A program made the position numbers and the translations under genes. The notes under the pieces were generated by a model, which was not told where the DNA came from, ran no database searches, and worked only from the letters and a program-made list of their open reading frames with translations. DNA of 64,000 nt, taken from assembly GCA_000697335.1 (NCBI GenBank), contig JNEM01013874.1:17548-81547 (forward strand), given 5' to 3'. Position 1 is the first letter of the stretch, and each line of letters begins with the position of its first letter. This stretch comes from Conidiobolus incongruus B7586 (lineage: Eukaryota > Entomophthoromycota > Entomophthoromycetes > Entomophthorales > Conidiobolaceae). Positions 1 to 11,693 of this stretch are shown here, piece by piece.

Positions 1-2825
1 GTAAATAAAAAAATTCACCAAGACTTATTATTTAAAGGTGGAAATTATAAAAAAATTAATCTATTAATATATAATTTAAATAATGGGAATTTGTTGCAAT
101 TGAGAAAAAATATATTTTAATTTTTAATATAAAAAAATAAATACATAATATAAAATTAATCCTCTTTTTTATTATTAATAATATTTTATTATTTTTTAAT
201 AAACTTATAATATTTAAAAAAACAATTTTTTACCAAAGACTTAAATTTAATATTTTATAAATTAATTGAATTTTGTTATAAAAATTTTTTTCTTATAACC
301 TAATTTTTTAATTATTTAAAACAATTATAATTGCTTAAGTTATAATCTAAACAATATATTAAATATGGCAGTTTTTTTGATTATTTTTGATTATAAATTT
401 TTTTATAATTTTAATTTTATATATTTTATAATTATTATATAAAATAATAAGTTTTCTTAATTTATATTATTAATCCTTATTAAGAATAATTTTAATAAAA
501 AATAATATAAAATTTAATAAGAATAATATATATTACTATATTAATTAATATTTATTTAAATAAATTTAAAAAAATTATTCTAACTTAATCTATCAATTTG
601 ATTTATATTTTAATAAAAGATTATATAAAAAGATTTAATATATATTTATTATAAAGGCTTTAATTTTTTGTTATATTTTAATAAATTTTGTTTGATAATA
701 ATTACTCTAGTTTTTTTTATATTTTAGTTATATCATAAAAATTTTATTTTATATTTTGATTATATTAATTTAAGTTTAAACTTATATATATATAATTTTT
801 ATATAACTAATATTATAATTATTTAATAACTCTTTAAATAAAATAAAAATATATTCTAATATATTTTTTAACTTAATTAAATATTAAAAATATAATAGTT
901 ATAATTAGTTTTTTGAATTTAATAATTTTTAGATTATTTTTTTAGTGATAAATGATTAATATAGTTAATATCTTTTTATTAAAAGTTACTTATAGAAATT
1001 AATTAATTTTAAAGGGTTTATGGTTAAATTTTATAAATACAAAAATAAAAAGCTTTCCTGATATTATTTTATTAAAATATATAATCAAATTAAATAATAA
1101 ATTTTGAAAAATTAATATTTTCATCAAAAAAGCTATTATATATATAATTTATAACTATATATTTTTATTATAAAAAACTAATAATTTTTTTGAAAACTTA
1201 AAAATTAAAAAATTTCCCATTTCCTCAAATTTAAAATAATAGTAATAACTTAGTTGCTTAAGTTAGCTTATTACCAATATATAAAAAGAAATGCTTTTTT
1301 CAATAATTATATTAAATTAGCAATTGATTTGATTTAGCATTTTATTGAAATAAAAAGTACATATTTTTGTATTATATATAATAGTATTTTATGTTTTTAA
1401 CAAGTTGATTATTGATATATCTTAAATATTTTTGAATAGTATTTCAGACCTAATAATCTTTAAATTTTAAAATAATGTATATTTAAATATTTAGCAATTA
1501 TTTTTTTAAGCTTAAGGCATAATATTGATTTTAATTAATCTAATATTAGTTATAAGTTAATTCTATTTACTTAAACCAGTTCATCAATTGTTCTTCATTC
1601 ATAAGTTGAAAATAATTTGAATTACTTGGTTTTTAATTTGGTATTTTTCTTTGGTTTATTTTAATTGATTTTAATTTTTAAAAAGAGAAATACAATATTT
1701 TGCAAAATAAATCAATAACCAATATCAATAAGGTTTTTATATTTTTTTTTGAATTATACTTTCCAACGTTTTAATTAAGAACAAAAATTCTATACTACTT
1801 TTTTTAAAAATATAAAAAGGTTATATTTATAATAATAGAGCTAATATTTAGGTATAATAACTTCAGAGATAGTTCCATTATATGCTTGTACTAGTAAGGT
1901 TTAAATGTTATAATACTTGCAATCAAGCTCTTGTTTAATATTATAGAGAATTTTATGTTTTCAGAATTCTTTAAGGTATTGAATTTATTATTTAGTGTTG
2001 TTTTGGTATTTTAAAAACTCCTGTGAAATATATTCAAATTGGATATTGCTTTATTTATTAAAAAGTTGTTTAATACCAAAGCCTATGTAAAACCTGAATC
2101 CTTTTAGAATTCATAGTTTGAACCTTTCTAGCTTTATCCTAGTATTTCAAACTTCTTGATAATATTCTAACTCATACTTGTATTTTAGAGACCAAAACAT
2201 AGAATTATTTATATTTAACTAAAAATAACAATAATATGTTTCATTTTATATTATTTGAAACTAAATACTATTATAAAATTATATTCAAATATCTGTGCTA
2301 TAAGTAATAGCTTATCTAAACCTTAACTAAATATTCACAGATATGCTCAGAACTCGTAGAAATTCTGGGAACGGTAAAAATTCAAATAAATTATTAGATG
2401 GTCAAGGATAATGTGATTGGCTTATAATATATTTTCTAGAATTCTTAAATAATAATATTATTCAAAGCTTCATATTTATCAAAGAAAAGTATACTATCTA
2501 AAACATATAGCTCCTATTTATCTACTATTTTAATGAAATAAATTCACATTAATATTTCCATTAATTATGCTCAATGGCGAAGGGAAAAAAATGGAATAAT
2601 TATAATGAATGCAAATGTTATTATTGACCAATTAACAAAAATGACGTTGATAAGATTGCGATTAAAATTGAAAATTAATATTGAAATATAAATGAATTTA
2701 TTCTTTATTGTTGAATCAATCTAAATTATATATTAACAACATCAATTTATATTATATTATATTATATTATACTACAATATTTAATCATTGAGCTCAATAT
2801 ATTAAATTGATAATTCCAGTACAAT
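1..2825. other. Extremely AT-rich spacer, no gene seen
   Basis: The first 2.3 kb is close to pure A/T with long homopolymer runs and no open frame of note. From about 1850 the composition eases slightly but I find no exon pair or recognisable product. A short ATTAT pentamer repeat sits near 2750-2770, just ahead of the MNS1 start. Confidence 0.6.
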
Positions 2826-4598
2826 ATGTACAAGGTAATGTATATTATTTTGATAAAGTTAGTAAACTAATAATCATATTCATTAGTATATATAAATGTT
2901 TTTAATACTAAAAATGATATAGAATAATAAATTGACTAATTTTGATTTTTATAGAGAATAATATTCTTATTAATATTTATTGGATTTTATACTTTGTATA
3001 AATATTCACAATTTAGTCAAACATATTTTAATGAAAATTTTCACAAGGTCAATTACAAAGACATAGATCCCATTTGCAATCAAAGGAATTTGTCCTGTTT
3101 TAAACTCGGTAAAACCATCAAGGAAAATAGAGAAATATCCAAGGATCCGGATGAGTTATGGAGAGCTCGACAAGATATGGTAGTCAAAGCTTTTCAACAT
3201 GCTTGGAGTGCTTATGAGAGAGATGCTTGGGGTATGGATGAGTATTTCCCAATTAGTAAAAGGGGACATAACTTTGTCCCTAAAGGATTTGGATTTACTA
3301 TTATCGATAGCATGGATACGATGGTCTTAATGGGACTGGAAGATGAATACAACAAAGCAAGAGATTGGGTTGTAAATGAACTTACATTCGAACAAGATGA
3401 ATATCTTAATGTATTTGAAACAACTATCCGTGTATTAGGTGGGCTTCTCAGTTCACATTTCCTGACAGGCTCTGAAGATCAGATTTTGATAGACCGAGCA
3501 ACTGATCTTGCTGATAGATTAATGGGTAGCTTTGGTACAGCATCCGGAATCCCTGGAGCTTCAGTGAATCTCATGACACGCCAACCCTATCCTCCCGAAA
3601 ACAGAGAACTCACTTCCACATCCGAAGCCACCACCATTCAGCTTGAATTCAAATATCTATCCCACCTCACACATCAATCCAAATATTTCGATGCTGTCGA
3701 GCGCGTCAATGACATTGTCGAAAAATTGCCCAAAATTGAAGGCCTAGTCCCCATCTTCCTTGATCCGGCTACGGGAGGCTTCTCTGGCTCTGACATCCGC
3801 CTTGGTTCCAGAGGAGACAGTTATTATGAATACCTTCTCAAGCAATATCTTGTAACTGATGGTCAAGAGCCTAAATTCCTAAGAATGTATGATCAATCTA
3901 TTGAAGGTATGAAGAAGGTTCTGCTGCGTCGTACTCACCCCACTGGATATCTATTCTTTGGAGAGATTGTCACATACAATCCAAAATCAATTTCTCCTCA
4001 AATGGACCATCTTGTTTGTTTCCTAGGAGGCACTTTAGCTTTGGGTGCAACAGGTGGTAAATTCCATCCATCATTGTTGCATAAATACTCTAACTCCTAT
4101 GAACACAAATATAACTCATTAAGCAAAATTGATCGAGATGCACTTTTACTAGGAGAGCAACTTACTGAAACATGTTGGGCAACATACACTATGCATCCAA
4201 CTAAACTTGCCTCAGAAATTACAGTGTTTAACATGGATCCCAATAATACATATGATGCATATGTGAAACCAGCAGATGTTCACAATTTACTAAGACCAGA
4301 AACAATTGAATCCCTCTTTATACTATATAGAATTACGAAAAATCCCATCTATAGGGAGCGAGGATGGGAAATGTTTTTAGCGTTTGAGACATATTGTAAG
4401 GTAGAGACTGGGGGATACACTAGTCTCAAGGACTCATCCGTCATCCCACCTATTTTAGACGATAAGATGGAAACATTCTTCTTGGCGGAAACGTTGAAAT
4501 ATTTCTACTTATTGTTTAGTTCAGATGACTTTTTCGATATTGAAAAACTTGTATTAAATACCGAAGCACACCCCATACCTAAATTTAATTTAAAATAA
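2826..4598 (+). CDS. MNS1: ER mannosyl-oligosaccharide alpha-1,2-mannosidase (GH47)
   Basis: Trims one alpha-1,2-mannose from Man9GlcNAc2 on glycoproteins in the endoplasmic reticulum. Two exons, 2826-2834 and 2955-4598, joined in phase 0 give 550 residues, nearly the length of yeast Mns1 (549). The first exon is only ATG-TAC-AAG. The second opens with a hydrophobic stretch (residues about 4-18) that makes a type II signal anchor, which is the main reason for choosing this start over an internal one. GH47 marks are clear: SEATTIQLEF, RGDSYYEY, the Cys pair in LVCFLGG and TETCWATY that matches the family disulfide, the acid motif RPETIESL, and the calcium-binding Thr in LNTEAHP near the C-terminus. 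No damage is seen. The family call is firm; the ER assignment rests on length and the single anchor. Confidence 0.93.
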
Positions 4599-4925
4599 TC
4601 AAATATTAAATGAATGTTACTATGCCTATTTAACTATTATGATAAATATGTAATAACAACATTTAAAATATTTGTTTATTTGTTTTAATTAATAAATTTC
4701 AAAGGTATTTTGGATTGAAAATTCATCAAAAGTTTCACTTATGTCAACCAAAAATCAAGTCCCATTAAATTCAAATTCATCCAATTAATATAAGACTATT
4801 GACCTAAGATTGAATCTTATTTACTCAATTAATCAATGGTATTGCTATAATGATAATACAATAGCTATAGTTAGATAAATAAAGAATCAAACAGTAATAT
4901 TCAAACTGGATAAATATAGGATACA
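4599..4925. other. Spacer between MNS1 and the cyclin gene
   Basis: About 330 bases of AT-rich sequence holding the 3' end of MNS1 and the 5' flank of the cyclin. No further gene or repeat is seen. Confidence 0.6.
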
Positions 4926-5996
4926 ATGGACAAGGTATAAATTTTCCTAAATTTTAGTTGAATTCCTTATAATTTTAAGATTAAGGACAATTTTTTAGGT
5001 ACGCCCAACTTTCTAACTAATAATAAATCTCCACCTGCAGCACCTGGTAAGCCTTTTGAATCTTCTCACAATATTTCTAAAAATGCAAATTCGTTTTCAA
5101 AAACTCAATCACCATTAAGTAATAAAATTGGTCAAATTACTACCCAAAAGGTTGAAGATTTATATTTAAAAGAATCTGATGATCCTATGATGTGCAGTGA
5201 ATATGCGGAGGAGTATTTTGATTATTTATATGACATAGAATCGGAGTATATGTGTCCTGCAAATTATATGGATAGTGTAGAAAGCTTGACTTGGGAAATG
5301 CGAAGTACACTTGTGGACTGGCTTGTTGAAGTGCATTCCAAATTTGATATGGTTCCCGAGATTCTCTTCCAAAGTGTCAATCTTTTAGATCGCTTTCTCT
5401 CCAAAATGACGGTTATTCCTACTAAATTACAATTAATTGGAGCTACTAGCCTTCTCATATGTGCTAAATTTGAACAAAAGTTTATTCCAAAGATATCGGA
5501 ATTGGTTTATTTATCGGCAAATGCCTTTACATCAGATGAAGTGGCTACTAGTGAGAAGTACATATTAACGGTCGTCGAATTTGATCTCAACTATCCTAAT
5601 CCTCTGAACTTTGTAAGAAGGTACTCGATGGCTGACTCTTATAATAAGGAACATCGTCTAGCTGCCAAGTTTCTACTGGAGTTAAGTCTTCTAAACCATG
5701 AATTTTTGAAGTTTAGATGCTCACTCATAGCAGCGAGTGCTATGTATCTAGCCAGATTAATCTTACATAATTTAAGGTGGAATGAAACGTTGGAATTCTA
5801 TTCCAAGTACAAGGAGCAAGATATGATGCCTTGTATTCAATTATTTATCACCACTTTGGGATCACCTACTCAGTTTGAGGCGATTGATAAAAAATACTCT
5901 CATATTAATAATTTGAAAGTGAGTGAATTTTGTAGAGGTTGGATTGCTGATCGACATCAGAAAGTCACTAAATTAAAACAACATAAGTTAATTTAA
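4926..5996 (+). CDS. B-type (mitotic) cyclin
   Basis: Regulatory partner of Cdk1 in cell-cycle control. Model: exon 1 at 4926-4934 (ATG-GAC-AAG), a 51-nt intron, exon 2 at 4986-5996, giving 339 residues. Nearer AG acceptors exist, but only 4986 keeps phase 0 with the long frame. An N-terminal tail of about 80 polar residues is followed by two cyclin boxes: the first contains the hydrophobic-patch motif MRSTLVDWL (the MRAIL equivalent) and LLDRFLS, the second begins near NFVRRYS and AAKFLLELSLL. Best match in style is fungal B-type cyclins. Oddity: the tail shows no RxxL destruction box and no KEN box; the only RxxL is inside the cyclin fold. The family is firm; which Clb subtype is not. Confidence 0.88.
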
Positions 5997-6932
5997 GATT
6001 ATCATATGTAATACATCATAATTTATCAATTATCTTTTTTTTCAATTCCATAAATTTAATCACTCATTTTAATATAACTTTCTGATGATAATATAATCAG
6101 ATAAATAGATAGGTAAATAATATTTTGTGAGTGTTTGAAGAAACTTGGACAATAATGTTTTAAGGTGATGATAAATATATTAAGTAAATCATTAAGTAAT
6201 ATATTAATACCAATGATATATATATATATATATATATATCAATAGTAGCATTTTTGATAACACAAACATGTTTTAATATAGAGTGTATGATTTGTTCATA
6301 TAAGTGATTGTCTAGATATTTTAATAAAAAGAAATATGATCAATAAATATTGATGATATTGAATAAATATTCATTTGTAGAGCGTATGACGATTAATTAT
6401 TATAATATATTGTTCTCAAAATCTGATATAATTTTACAATAATCAAAATGAATAATTATTAATATTATTTAAATACTTAGATTTATATTGAGTTTTTTTA
6501 CTTTATATTAGATAATATCATAATTATAAAGCATCAAATAGTTGAATAAAAATTTATAATTAATTATTACTGTAAAGCTTTTAGATTAAATTTGAGCAAA
6601 TTCATTGTTGAGAAATTAATATATTGATTAATTGAATGTCGTAATTAGTTTTAAAGTGCAAACCAGATAAGTTTTAGATTTGCTATAAAAGTTGGTGGAT
6701 TTAATGTAATAATTCTTATTTAATAATGATAGTATATATACTAACGTATAGTAAATAAAAAATTCACTGCCAAATATAATCGTTTAAAATCTTATTTCTA
6801 ATATTGATGGTGAAATAAACCAAATTGATTGGTGTAAATTTAATTAATTGTAATGTGAATTTTATAAATGTGATTAAGTATCAAGAATCATGTCTTGATT
6901 TTATCATCATTACTTTATAATCAATTGATATA
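5997..6932. other. Spacer with an (AT)12 microsatellite
   Basis: AT-rich intergenic DNA between the cyclin and MRI1. A pure AT dinucleotide run of 24 nt lies at 6216-6239. No exon-like stretch was found. Confidence 0.6.
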
Positions 6933-8107
6933 ATGACTCAAAGAACTCTTAAAGCTATTAAATATCAAGACCACAAGTTAGAAATTTTGGATCAATTACA
7001 GTTACCTCATCAAACAGTTTATTTAAATATTGAAACCATTGAACAAGGTCATGAAGTGATCAAATCCATGAAAGTGATCTTATGTTTATCATATTATGTT
7101 ATATTAAATAATAACTCTATTTCTAATAATAGGTTAGAGGAGCTCCTGCCATTGCTATTGTTGCTGCCTTGTCTTTAGCTGTTCAACTTCACAATATTCA
7201 GTCTCAATTTACTACCAATGAAGAAGCTTTAAAATACATTCATGATTCTTTAGAATACTTGAAAACCTCTCGTCCAACTGCTGTTAACTTATTTGATGCT
7301 TGCCAAAAGCTCTCATGCATCGTAACTGCACAATCTCAAATGACCCAAGATCCACTGCAAATTATCCAGTCCTACATCCTTGCTGCAGAAAAGATGCTCG
7401 AGCAGGACGTTCAAGATAATTTGAATATTGGTAAATATGGTGCTAAATGGCTAACCAAATTAAAGGGTGATAAAGGGCTTAGGGTTTTAACTCATTGTAA
7501 TACTGGCTCCCTTGCCACTGCAGGACATGGTACCGCTCTTGGAATCATCCGCTCTTTATATAGTGCCGGTGCATTGGAACATGCTTACTGCACTGAAACT
7601 CGTCCCTACAACCAAGGAAGTCGCTTGACCGCTTATGAGCTAGTTTATGAAGATATCCCAGCCACCTTAATTTGTGACAATATGGCAGGTGCCTTAATGA
7701 GTCAAACTGGCTTAAGTGCTGTCATTGTGGGAGCAGATCGCGTTACTGCAAACGGTGATACTGCCAACAAGATCGGTACCTATCAGCTGGCTGTTCTTGC
7801 TAGATACCACAATGTACCATTTCTCGTCGCTGCACCCACAACCTCTATTGACCTCAGCCTTCCTACAGGAGCTAGTATTCCTATTGAGCAACGCCCTTCC
7901 AAGGAATTGACCTCAGTGTCTGGTTTGTCAGCAGAAGGAGTATCTGTCACTGTCCAAGTTGCAGATCCTAACATTCAAGTCTGGAACCCTGGTTTTGATG
8001 TCACTCCTGCCAGCCTTATTGATGGGATTGTGACGGAAAAGGGTGTCATTACCAAGTCTGATGACAGTGACCGATTTGATATCGATCAATTTTTGAAATC
8101 CTTATAA
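6933..8107 (+). CDS. MRI1: Methylthioribose-1-phosphate isomerase
   Basis: Converts 5-methylthioribose-1-phosphate to methylthioribulose-1-phosphate in the methionine salvage pathway; cytosolic. Exons 6933-7073 and 7133-8107 are separated by a 59-nt GT-AG intron in phase 0, giving 371 residues, as expected for MtnA/Mri1. The splice rebuilds the family motif around [17 protein letters not shown]. The catalytic cysteine of the family is seen in [11 protein letters not shown] (Cys about 169) and the catalytic aspartate in [12 protein letters not shown] (Asp about 249). The protein belongs to the same fold as eIF2B alpha/beta/delta, but the Cys and Asp identify the isomerase. Codon use is richer in G+C than the flanks. 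No defects seen. Confidence 0.94.
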
Positions 8108-8784
8108 TGAAATATTTATTATTATCACGTATTTCGTATATTATATTTATAAACCAATGTTATATTAAGTTATAATTATCTAATTATAATATATTTATTT
8201 GAACTACATTTTAATATTAAGATTAGAAAATTACAATTTATTCTTGATTAATAATTTCATTGCAAAAATCAAATATAACATATTTAATCATGATCTTTTG
8301 AGAAACAGATCAAATTTCTCTATTATGTTTATTATACTGTATGAATTGTGCAAAATTTTTAAGTATATTATATATGAAAGAAATATTTTATGAATAAGAA
8401 TTTGTTTATTACCCCATTTTGTCTTATAAAATATTTATTTAATTCAAATTTAAATTTTGAAATTTGTTAATTATTGCATTTTAATGAAATTAAAGTGATG
8501 ATTATTTAACTAAAATACAATTTTATATTATTTTTCAATGATTTTGAATTAATACTGTCTTCAAGTCAATATCAATCATAATTTACATCTTTTATATAGC
8601 TATAAAATTTGATATTCGTGTTTTGGAATTGATATGATTATAGATATCATAATTCCAATCCCATAAAATTAATAAAAGAATTGAAGAATTATCGTAATTG
8701 CAACTTAATTATTAATTTTTTACAATTGAAATTGAAACTTTTCAAAACAATTTAATTGTTTAATACAATTTCTTATTGCTAAAG
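8108..8784. other. Spacer between MRI1 and ATP4
   Basis: AT-rich intergenic DNA. A 64-codon open frame at 8199-8393 is made almost wholly of A/T codons and has no homology that I recognise, so it is not called as a gene. Confidence 0.55.
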
Positions 8785-9891
8785 ATGTCTTCTTATCTCA
8801 TCAAGTCAGCCCTTAGAGGTACTAAAGTCAATAAAATCACAAATCCATACAATATTTATCCGTCAATAGCTTCTAGATCTTCCAATTATTTCAAGCTTTC
8901 TACTGTTAACGGGTAATTATTATAAGAATTTTTTGTTTATAAAGTCTAATTTAATAATTTAGAGCTCGTTTCCTTTCCTCCGAAAAGCAAAGTATAATTA
9001 TTATAGATTCACTTAAATAATTTATACTGAATTATTAATTTTAGCTACTCCTAAATCAACCGAGGCTCCCACTGATGAGCATCACGCTAAAGCTTTAAGC
9101 TTCATAGATTCTTTACCATCTAATGACATTGTCTCTAAGACCGGTCTCCTCACCATTGGTGCTACCGCCGCTACTTGGTTGGTCTCCAAAGAAATCTACG
9201 TCATTAACGAAGAATCTCTTGTTTTAGCTTCTTTCGCTTTTGTTGTCACTTATCTTTACAAGAGCATCCGTGAGCCCTACAGCCAATGGGCCGAATCTCG
9301 TTTAAACGTATATTTATTTGATTTATTGATTTCACTAATATTAATTTCTATGCTTAATAGGATATTACTAAAATTTTGACTGATGCTCGTGCTGAACACA
9401 AGACTCAAGTTCAAAACCGCATTGAAGAAGCTTCTCAATTATCTGATATTGTCCCTATTACCAAGGATTTATTCGCTATGTCCAAGGTATAATTTTTATT
9501 AATATTAAATCGATTTCAAAAATATTAATTACATTCTAATCACAGGAAATTGCTGAAACTCAAGCTAAAGCTTTTGAACTCAAGCAGCGTGTTGCCGTTG
9601 CCTCTGAAATCAAGTCTGTATTAGACTCCTGGGTTCGTTACGAAAACTCCCTTCGTGAACGTGAACAACGTGAACTTGCTAGCAAGGTTATTGCTAACAT
9701 TGAAGCTTCTCTCAAGGATCCCAAATTAGTAAGTTTTAATTAAATTTATCATTTGAATATCGTTCTAACAATTGATTCTAGCAAAATCAAATCCTCAAGG
9801 AAGCTATCCAAGAAGTTCAACGTAAGTTATCCATTTAATCAATGTAAAACATTTACTTATTTCATTATATATAGGTCTCACCAAGAACTAA
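8785..9891 (+). CDS. ATP4: Mitochondrial F1Fo-ATP synthase subunit b (subunit 4)
   Basis: Peripheral-stalk subunit of ATP synthase in the inner mitochondrial membrane. Seven exons: 8785-8912, 8963-8991, 9045-9307, 9361-9486, 9546-9728, 9782-9821 and 9875-9891. All phases agree and the product is 261 residues (yeast Atp4 is 244 with presequence). The N-terminus is basic and Ser-rich, as in a mitochondrial targeting peptide. Two hydrophobic segments follow in exon 3 around VSKTGLLTIGATAATWLV and SLVLASFAFVVTYLYKS. After these comes a long charged helical region (WAESRLNDITKILTDARAEH and onward) typical of the b-subunit stalk. The last exon codes only five residues plus part of a codon. This is the most intron-dense gene after MOCS1A and SMU1. 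The identification rests on the overall pattern of subunit b/4 and is solid. Confidence 0.9.
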
Positions 9892-10838
9892 AGAGATTGG
9901 CAATTATAAATTCAATTCAATATCAATATCAATCCTGGTTTTAAACCTTTAATTAAAATTGATTCCTCATAATTTTTTATTTTATCAGCATATATATGGA
10001 CAATATTTTATTATCATATATGTACAATCATATTGATTTTTGATTCGTATTCAAAAAAAACTAAATTTACATCACCAATTATCACATTTAATGATTTCTT
10101 CCTAATTATGTCGTTATTGCTTATATCAAATATTTACCTTACCATTTTCACTTTGATATAACTAAAATTTAATTAATTTGAGGAAATCAATGGCAGAATT
10201 TTAATGATTAAGGTTATTCTTATATAATAAATCTCCTTCTTTATCAAAAAGTTCCACATTCTATATATACTTTTAATCAAATATCAAATTCGGATCAAAA
10301 TGTAAATTAACTGCTTAACTTCAAAATAATAACATAAAAATAATTTCTTAACAGTTTTCATTTATTGTGTCTGATATAAACGATATTGTATTATAGTATT
10401 ATTTAAAAATGATTTAATTACCACTTATTCAATTTTTTTAATTTTTAATTATATTCTAACTTATTATTTTATAATAATTGCCAATTCTATCTTTGGCTAC
10501 TCAAAGTGATCAATATAATATTTAAATATTTATATATAAATATCAATTATATCAGCTCTCATATTATAATTGGATTTAATTAAAATATTGTTTGTTATGA
10601 TGTACATAAATAATATGTTATGAAATTTTATTTTTTGTATTATTTGAGGAAATAAATATCAATTATTGATTTCCTATCAATTAATTTTAGTCAAATTTCA
10701 TAAAATAAATATAAAAAAAGAAAATACGTTTAAATACATTTAACCCATAATTTTAATTTTCTTTTAGTTATAATATAAATTTTATTTCCCCATTTAGATG
10801 ATTTTTATCGTACAAATATATAACAACAAAGAATAAAA
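9892..10838. other. Spacer between ATP4 and MRPS8
   Basis: About 950 bases of AT-rich DNA. No open frame, tRNA or repeat stands out. Confidence 0.55.
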
Positions 10839-11357
10839 ATGTTTCAATACGGTCAAAAATTAATTATGCCCAAATGCGCTGGGTTAGTTGCTAAGCGTCA
10901 ACTTCCTTGTATCCATGATCTTTGCGCTCGAGTTCAAAATGGTTATATTGCTAGATTGAAAAATATTTCTATTCCAGAAACAAAGATGAATTTGAGTGTT
11001 GCCCAGATCCTTTATCAACAAGGTTTTATTTCTTCTGTAGCTCGTGGTAATCATATTGGTATTGATTATAGTATGACAACTCCCGAAAATATCGCCACTC
11101 GCCGTTACTGGCTCTCCCTCAAATACAGAAATAATGCTCCTGTATTAAGTAAAATGACCGCCATTTCCAAACCCTCCCGTAAAATTTTTGCCACAGCTGA
11201 CGAATTAAAAACTATTGTTGGTGGTGGAAGAGTTGGTATGTTGGGACCTCTTCAACCTGGTGAAATTATTATTGTAAATACACCCCTTGGTGTTTATGAA
11301 ATCCACGAAGCTATCTCACTTAATCAAGGTGGTTATGTCCTTTGCCGAGCTCATTAA
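10839..11357 (+). CDS. MRPS8: Mitochondrial ribosomal protein uS8m
   Basis: Small-subunit protein of the mitochondrial ribosome, the homologue of bacterial S8. A single exon of 172 residues starts at an ATG in an A-rich context. Family features visible: the N-terminal segment HDLCARVQNGYIARLK with the S8-type helix, VAQILYQQGFISSV, and the C-terminal block VGGGRVGMLGPLQPGEIIIVNTPLGVYEIHEA, which corresponds to the conserved S8 tail (normally ending in a 'stsrGvmt..eA' type motif), here the divergent mitochondrial form. There is no separate long presequence; the N-terminus is short and basic. Clearly coding by composition. Confidence 0.88.
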   Translation: MFQYGQKLIMPKCAGLVAKRQLPCIHDLCARVQNGYIARLKNISIPETKMNLSVAQILYQQGFISSVARGNHIGIDYSMTTPENIATRRYWLSLKYRNNAPVLSKMTAISKPSRKIFATADELKTIVGGGRVGMLGPLQPGEIIIVNTPLGVYEIHEAISLNQGGYVLCRAH

Positions 11358-11693
11358 ATTATCGGCTATATTTATTGTCAACAACAAATTATAGATATAA
11401 TCTCTTGATTCGATTAATTTAATCCCTATAAAAATTTTTTAACATAAAGTTGATTTTTAGTATATTAGTCAATACCTATTGTTTAAAATTTGATAATTAA
11501 ATTTCGCTTATTTAAATTATATTAATTTTTGTAAACTTAAAAATTAACAGGATTTCACTCAAGTTTGAAAATGATGTCAATCCTATTTATATATCATCTA
11601 TCAATATAATTTTTTATACATTTATTAAATGCAATTAAATATATTTAAAGATTATAAAGTTTGATCATTTTCTCAATTGATTGATAGATAAAA
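11358..11693. other. Spacer between MRPS8 and the six-exon unknown gene
   Basis: About 340 bases of AT-rich sequence. Nothing beyond flanking UTR-type DNA is seen. Confidence 0.55.

Noticed and set aside
1-2300. Possible mitochondrial DNA insertion because of extreme A+T
   Set aside because: No mitochondrial coding frame, rRNA or tRNA is visible; simple AT-rich spacer explains it.
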